Assembly (NCBI RefSeq): GCF_018457175.1
Contig: NZ_JAGFNU010000001.1
Location: 496,001 to 560,000 of the forward strand
DNA length: 64,000 nt
Direction of reading: 5' to 3'
Source of the DNA: Pseudohalocynthiibacter aestuariivivens
Lineage (GTDB): Bacteria > Pseudomonadota > Alphaproteobacteria > Rhodobacterales > Rhodobacteraceae
Numbering within the stretch: position 1 is the first letter of the stretch; every line of letters starts with the position of its first letter. Below the pieces are notes generated by a model. That model was not told the origin of the DNA. It ran no database searches and saw only the letters and a list, made by a program, of their open reading frames with translations. Below are positions 59,987-64,000 of this stretch, piece after piece. Both the position numbers and the translations under genes were made by a program.

Positions 59987-60442
59987 ATGAATATTGCATC
60001 CGTTGATACACCTGTTGGCCGTCTGGGCCTTGTCGAAGAAGATGGCGCAATTACGCAGCTTTTGTGGGACGCTCAGGATAGTGGCGAACGCACCGCGCTT
60101 CTTGAGGAAGGGTGCCGTCAGTTATCTGCCTACTTTGCCGGGGATCTTAGTGAGTTTGACTTGCCATTACAGGTCGCTGGATCGGATTTTCAGCGGGCGG
60201 TTTGCGATGCCATGCTTGCGATTCCGTTAGGCGAAACGCGTACCTATGGAGAAATTGCAGCGACGGTTGGTGCTTCTGCGCAGGCAGTTGGTAACGCCTG
60301 CGGGGCCAACCCGATTCCTGTGATTATTCCATGCCACAGGGTACTAGGCGCGACCAACCTTGGCGGCTTTTCAGGTGCGGGTGGCGTCGAAATCAAAGTG
60401 AAGCTGCTACGACATGAAAACGCTGCGGGGCTTTTGATTTAG
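59987..60442 (+). CDS. ogt: methylated-DNA-protein-cysteine methyltransferase
   Basis: A 151-residue protein with the acceptor motif IIPCHRVLG (C116), preceded by GETRTYGEIAATVGASAQAVGNACGANP, as in Ogt/MGMT. It repairs O6-alkylguanine by moving the alkyl group to its own Cys. ATG 59987 is used; a frame from 59951 would start inside the terminator. The start lies 15 nt after the terminator T tract, so the gene must use a promoter embedded in or just before the ileS end, or be reached by readthrough. It converges on the pcs gene with a 4-bp overlap. Confidence 0.92.
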   Translation: MNIASVDTPVGRLGLVEEDGAITQLLWDAQDSGERTALLEEGCRQLSAYFAGDLSEFDLPLQVAGSDFQRAVCDAMLAIPLGETRTYGEIAATVGASAQAVGNACGANPIPVIIPCHRVLGATNLGGFSGAGGVEIKVKLLRHENAAGLLI

Positions 60443-61140
60443 GAACGTGAGTTTTGTTCGGGAATAATCTGTTGCGCGATGCCGGCACAAAGCAAGTAAA
60501 CACTTGTTCCAACCAACCCCCAAAGCGCCCAGCTTTTCGGGTCAAAATCAACCCAGGCGGCCCAGCCCGCAAAACATGTCCATGCAAGTGCCAAAGGCAA
60601 AGACAGATTACGCCAGCGCTCTGTGCGCACCGGGTGAATGAACTTGAGTGGCAGAAACATCGTAACAGCCAAGGCGCAGACAATTGCGAGAATGATCCAG
60701 AAATTCGGGTGCGTTGCAAACAGAACCAGCACGACCATGTTCCAGCACCCCGGAAAGCCGGAAAAACTGTTGTCCTTAGTTTTCATACGTGTATCTGCGA
60801 AATAAAGGGCGCTGGTAAATGTTATTATGATAATAACAATCCAGCCGGACCAACCAGACAGCAGGCCTGACTTGAAAAGTGCGTAAGCCGGTACGAAAAC
60901 ATATGTCAGATAATCGATGATGAGATCCAGAAGAACACCATCGTAAATGGGCGCATTTTTCTTGACGTGATATTTGCGTGCAAGTGGTCCGTCTATTCCG
61001 TCAACAGCGAATGCGACAACCAACCACAGAAACATGAGGCTCCATTTTTGATCAACCGCAGCGAGCATTGCCAACATCGCAAAAACTGCGCCGGTTGCGG
61101 TCAGTAGATGAACAGATAAGGCTTTTTGTTTTAATGTCAT
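60439..61140 (-). CDS. pcs: phosphatidylcholine synthase (CDP-alcohol phosphatidyltransferase)
   Basis: A 233-residue membrane enzyme with the CDP-alcohol phosphotransferase motif DGIDGPLARKYHV, followed by a G-x3-D-x3-D block (GVLLDLIID). The DGIDGP and DYLTYVFVPAYALFKSG features are specific to bacterial Pcs, which condenses choline with CDP-diacylglycerol to give phosphatidylcholine. About eight hydrophobic helices. ATG 61140 is preferred; TTG 61158 with AGAGAGG upstream is an alternative. It converges on ogt. The substrate choline ties it loosely to the choline-kinase-like genes far upstream, but no operon link exists. Confidence 0.87.
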   Translation of the reverse strand: MTLKQKALSVHLLTATGAVFAMLAMLAAVDQKWSLMFLWLVVAFAVDGIDGPLARKYHVKKNAPIYDGVLLDLIIDYLTYVFVPAYALFKSGLLSGWSGWIVIIIITFTSALYFADTRMKTKDNSFSGFPGCWNMVVLVLFATHPNFWIILAIVCALAVTMFLPLKFIHPVRTERWRNLSLPLALAWTCFAGWAAWVDFDPKSWALWGLVGTSVYLLCAGIAQQIIPEQNSRS

Positions 61141-61181
61141 TTGGCTTTCATGAAACAAATTGCCTCTCTTAGCAACGTGGA

Positions 61182-62102
61182 TCAGGCTTTTGGGTGGCTG
61201 TTTTCGTAAACTTCCAACAGTCGTGCAGTGTCGACGGCGGTATAGGCTTGGGTGGTGGAAAGGGTGGCGTGACCAAGCAGTTCCTGAATCGCTCTCAGAT
61301 CGCCACCTGCGCCAAGCAGATGTGTTGCAAAGGAATGGCGTAAGGCGTGGGGTGTGGCAGTGGCAGGCAGGCCTAGCTGCATTCTGGTCTGTTCCATCAC
61401 TTTCTGTATCGATCGGGCAGACAGTGCGCCTCCGCGAACACCCCTGAAGAGCGGTGTTTCAGGTTCATTGGCGAAAGGCATGAGCTTACAGTAACGGCCT
61501 ACCGCGTTCCGGGCAGGCGCAATCACCGGCACAAGGCGTTCTTTGCCGCCCTTGCCGAAAATGCGTAAAACCTCAGGCAGCGGTACGTCGGCGAAGGTTA
61601 GACCCAGTGCCTCGGATATCCGCAAGCCACAACCGTAAAGCAGGGTCAAAACCGCAGCGTCGCGTGCAGCAATCCAATCTTCGCGTGCCTGTAGTTCGAC
61701 GGTTTCTATCATTGCCTTTGCGGCATCAATGGCCAGAGGGCGCGGAAGTTTGTTGGTGAACTTGGGTGCTCTGGTTGAAAGAACAGTGGTAGCGTCAAAA
61801 CCCTCACGCTCGGCAAGCCAGCGATAAAAGCTTTTGATTGCCGAAATCGAGCGGGCAAGAGAGCGGGCGGATACGCCCCGCTCTCGCTCGTGCGCCATGA
61901 ACGCGCGCATATCTGACAAACCAACGCCAGTAAGCGGGGCGATTCCAGTCTCTTCGCCAAAATGGCGCGTCATGAAACTCAGGAATCCTAAGAGGTCAGT
62001 CTGGTACGCAGTTATCGTATTGTCAGCTGCATTGTTCAGTGCCTTTTGAGCAGAAAGCCACCCTGCGAGCGCGTCCTGCATCGCGGGTGACAACAGACTC
62101 AT
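61182..62102 (-). CDS. xerC: tyrosine recombinase XerC
   Basis: A 306-residue site-specific recombinase. It has the N-terminal SAM-like core-binding domain and the C-terminal catalytic domain, with R in YGCGLRISEALGL, the H-x-L-R in HALRHSFATHLLGAGG, and GHATLSTTQAYTAVD with the nucleophilic Tyr. XerC with XerD resolves chromosome dimers at dif. Context fits the normal chromosomal copy: it overlaps the DUF484 gene by 4 bp, an arrangement common in proteobacteria. No nearby dif site was identified. Confidence 0.93.
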   Translation of the reverse strand: MSLLSPAMQDALAGWLSAQKALNNAADNTITAYQTDLLGFLSFMTRHFGEETGIAPLTGVGLSDMRAFMAHERERGVSARSLARSISAIKSFYRWLAEREGFDATTVLSTRAPKFTNKLPRPLAIDAAKAMIETVELQAREDWIAARDAAVLTLLYGCGLRISEALGLTFADVPLPEVLRIFGKGGKERLVPVIAPARNAVGRYCKLMPFANEPETPLFRGVRGGALSARSIQKVMEQTRMQLGLPATATPHALRHSFATHLLGAGGDLRAIQELLGHATLSTTQAYTAVDTARLLEVYENSHPKA

Positions 62103-62806
62103 GACAACCAGCGGCGCATCGCACGTTCAAACACGCCAGCAAAGAAAGCCAGCAAATCTGTTCCCTGATTGGGTTTGAAGTGATGCGGGTCCTCTGACCC
62201 CATAATCAGCATTCCCGGCAAACGTCCTTCACCAAAATCCAGCCGAAGTGCAGCTTCAGACCTGATGTAATCGGTTGCTTCACCATAGATCATGTCGGAA
62301 TTAGGTTTTAGCTGGCGTAAAGTAACCTGTCGCTCAGGTTTGCTCCGGCTTGTTCCGAGATAGCCGTCGATAAAACCTGGTTCCGCCACTGTCAAAACGT
62401 CACCAAGGCGTTTGACGGCAGGGTCATCGGCGCTTTGCACGGTTTCAAGAACCAGCCTCACGCAATCAACACGCAAAATGTCGGCGACGTCACCGCCAAG
62501 ATCGCGCAGGAAATTTTCGAATTCATTCGGGTCAAGCATCCGCAAGATGGCGCGATGTACCTGATTGGTGCCTGCGAGGTTTTCATAAGCTGCCGCGATA
62601 ACGGAACGATGTGTATCTTCCAGACGGTCCAGCCGGGATTCCAGCCGTTCCATCGCGATACCTCGCAGATCAACGATATTGCTTCCCAACTGCTTTTCGT
62701 TTGCAGCAATAAGGGCGCGCATAACATCCGGGTCTTCAAGAACGACTTCCGGGTCTGCAATTATCTTATCGCGCAGATCAATTTCGGCTATAGCGGTGCT
62801 CGTCAT
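62099..62806 (-). CDS. DUF484-family protein
   Basis: A 235-residue cytoplasmic protein with GAF-like fold, seen as DUF484, conserved next to xerC. The N-terminal helix region (FVLEDPDVMRALIAANEKQL-like spacing, here IADPEVVLEDPDVMRALIAA) and late blocks GEATDYIRSEAALRLDFGEGRLPGMLIMGSEDPHHF fit the family. Function is unknown. It is first in the operon with xerC. The 203-bp space to priA is the divergent promoter region and holds no gene. Confidence 0.87.
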   Translation of the reverse strand: MTSTAIAEIDLRDKIIADPEVVLEDPDVMRALIAANEKQLGSNIVDLRGIAMERLESRLDRLEDTHRSVIAAAYENLAGTNQVHRAILRMLDPNEFENFLRDLGGDVADILRVDCVRLVLETVQSADDPAVKRLGDVLTVAEPGFIDGYLGTSRSKPERQVTLRQLKPNSDMIYGEATDYIRSEAALRLDFGEGRLPGMLIMGSEDPHHFKPNQGTDLLAFFAGVFERAMRRWLS

Positions 62807-63009
62807 GCCTATCTCTTCTTATCTTTTGCATGATTATACAGCATCATGTTCGGATTTCTCCACCGTTTTTACATCTTTAGGCAAAAAAATGGGGATGTGT
62901 CGATTTCGCCTGATCAGGCATAGCTGGTTGACCCCGGCAAAAGGCATGGCCAGAATTGTGATCCATTCTGCTGCGGTCTTTGGACCCGGCCATTGGGAAA
63001 GAGGCTGAC

Positions 63010-64000
63010 GTGGTAGAGCTGTCATTTTTTGACGAGGGCGATTTGGTGGCTGTGCTGACCGCACAGCCTCTGGATCGTTTGCTTGATTACAAGGCCCCGG
63101 AAGGCGGGTGTCAGACCGGCGCGTTTGTCGAGGTTCCGCTTGGTCCGCGCAAGGTTTTGGGCGTTGTTTGGGGCAAAGGGGCCGGCGGGTTCGATCTCAG
63201 CAAGGCGCGTTCTGTTATTCGGGTGCTTGATGTTGCGCCGATGCGCGAAGAAATGCGTGCCTTTCTGGCACGAGCGGCTGATTACACGCTGACACCGATG
63301 CCTGCCATGCTGCGGCTTGCGACACGCGCGCCGGGATTGGGCGACCCGCCCTCTATGCGTAAAATTCTGAGGTTGGGCCAGGGAGAGCCGGATCGTATGA
63401 CGGATGCGCGCCGCCGCGTGATGGAGGTGCTGCGCGAGTACGGCGGATTGGCATTTACGCTTCGGGAACTGTCAGAGATGGCCGGGGTAAGTTCGCCGGT
63501 GATCAAGGGGCTCATCAAACAGGGTGTTGTTGTCGAAGAAGATACACCACGCGATATGCCCTACCCGTCCTTGCAGCCAGAGTTTGACGGAAAAGACCTG
63601 AATGACGATCAGGCAGAGGCTGCAAACCAACTGCGCAACGCTGTCGCCACGGGACATTATGGAACGACGCTTTTGAAAGGTGTGACCGGTTCGGGTAAGA
63701 CAGAAGTCTATCTCGAAGCCGTTGCGGAATGCCTGAAGCAGGGAAGGCAGGCTTTGGTCCTGCTGCCTGAAATTGCGCTGACGGCAGAGTTTCTGGCACG
63801 CGTGGAAGAACGATTTGGCGCACGCCCTGCTGAATGGCACTCGGGTGTCACGATGACCGAACGGCGGCGTTGCTGGCGGATGGTCGGGCAGGGGGCAGCA
63901 CAGCTTGTGGTTGGTGCAAGGTCCTCGCTCTACCTGCCTTTTCGCGATCTGGGTTTGATCGTCGTCGATGAAGAACACGACAGTTCTTACAAACAAGAGG
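63010..64000 (+). CDS. priA: primosomal protein N' (PriA), N-terminal part
   Basis: A frame from GTG 63010 (AAAGAGG upstream) runs off the right edge after 330 codons. The start VVELSFFDEGDLVAVLTAQPLDRLLDYKAPEGG, the VFVEVPLGPR-like segment (here AFVEVPLGPRKVLGVVWG) and the helicase motifs GVTGSGKTEVYLEA (Walker A) and DEEHDSSYKQE (DEAH-type Walker B) identify PriA. It restarts stalled replication forks as a 3'-5' helicase. The C-terminal zinc-binding and helicase domain 2 lie outside the window. Confidence 0.95.
   Translation, partial: MVELSFFDEGDLVAVLTAQPLDRLLDYKAPEGGCQTGAFVEVPLGPRKVLGVVWGKGAGGFDLSKARSVIRVLDVAPMREEMRAFLARAADYTLTPMPAMLRLATRAPGLGDPPSMRKILRLGQGEPDRMTDARRRVMEVLREYGGLAFTLRELSEMAGVSSPVIKGLIKQGVVVEEDTPRDMPYPSLQPEFDGKDLNDDQAEAANQLRNAVATGHYGTTLLKGVTGSGKTEVYLEAVAECLKQGRQALVLLPEIALTAEFLARVEERFGARPAEWHSGVTMTERRRCWRMVGQGAAQLVVGARSSLYLPFRDLGLIVVDEEHDSSYKQE

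Noticed and set aside
1-64000. tRNA or rRNA genes, CRISPR arrays, transposases, prophage genes
   Set aside because: None recognised on either strand by reading; a tRNAscan or IS search could still find a small element.

Overview
The window reads as chromosome of a marine alphaproteobacterium of the Roseobacter group (Rhodobacterales). This is inferred from protein character: sarcosine/dimethylglycine dehydrogenases fused to GcvT domains, a Hint-domain protein, a DUF484 - XerC - phosphatidylcholine synthase neighbourhood, and many catabolic genes for methylated amines. No rRNA, tRNA, CRISPR array or transposase was seen.

Positions 1-52841 form a catabolic, accessory stretch; 52845-64000 is core genome (truA, ycjX-GNAT-ycjF, ileS, ogt, pcs, xerC, DUF484, priA). 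From the left: the end of a ureohydrolase gene, a VanZ-like protein, a small lipoprotein, and a GntR regulator divergent from a creatinase-like hydrolase plus nitrilase-family amidase operon. Next is a pilin-like protein with a Ser/Asp-rich middle and an Arg/Ala-rich tail. Two related modules follow. Module 1 (4981-13380) is a proX-proV-double permease-kinase-GcvT-fused dehydrogenase operon divergent from a DeoR regulator. Module 2 (13409-17789) is a second dehydrogenase-kinase pair divergent from a second DeoR regulator. The two divergent promoter regions share a 17-bp element (15 of 17 identical), so the modules are probably controlled alike and act on related N-methylated compounds.

Positions 17807-23212 hold a drug/metabolite-type transporter, an alpha/beta hydrolase, an ArsR regulator with an ArsP/YraQ-type permease, an AT-rich gap, a small Hint-domain protein and two unrecognised small genes. 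Positions 23483-37172 look like a large betaine/N-methyl amino acid degradation block. It has two MttB-superfamily methyltransferases without a visible pyrrolysine codon, two old-yellow-enzyme-type flavin/Fe-S demethylases, a P5C-reductase-like protein, a DAO-type flavoprotein, an aldehyde dehydrogenase, a DapA-like lyase, a GntR regulator and a GlxA/AraC-type regulator. No corrinoid protein is present in the window.

Positions 37413-42605 contain a DUF2269 - SDR/DoxX pair, a decayed LysR gene, a 2-oxoglutarate oxygenase - MmgE/PrpD pair followed by the stump of a lost gene, and a glutathione S-transferase. Positions 42807-52841 hold a succinate dehydrogenase/fumarate reductase-like complex, a two-subunit fumarase-type hydratase and a molybdenum sulfite oxidase-family enzyme in one operon. 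Next to it are a TauE-type exporter, a LysR regulator, a thiamine-diphosphate enzyme and a TetR regulator. The set suggests oxidation of a C4-dicarboxylate-like compound that releases sulfite, possibly a sulfonated one. That pathway is an inference.
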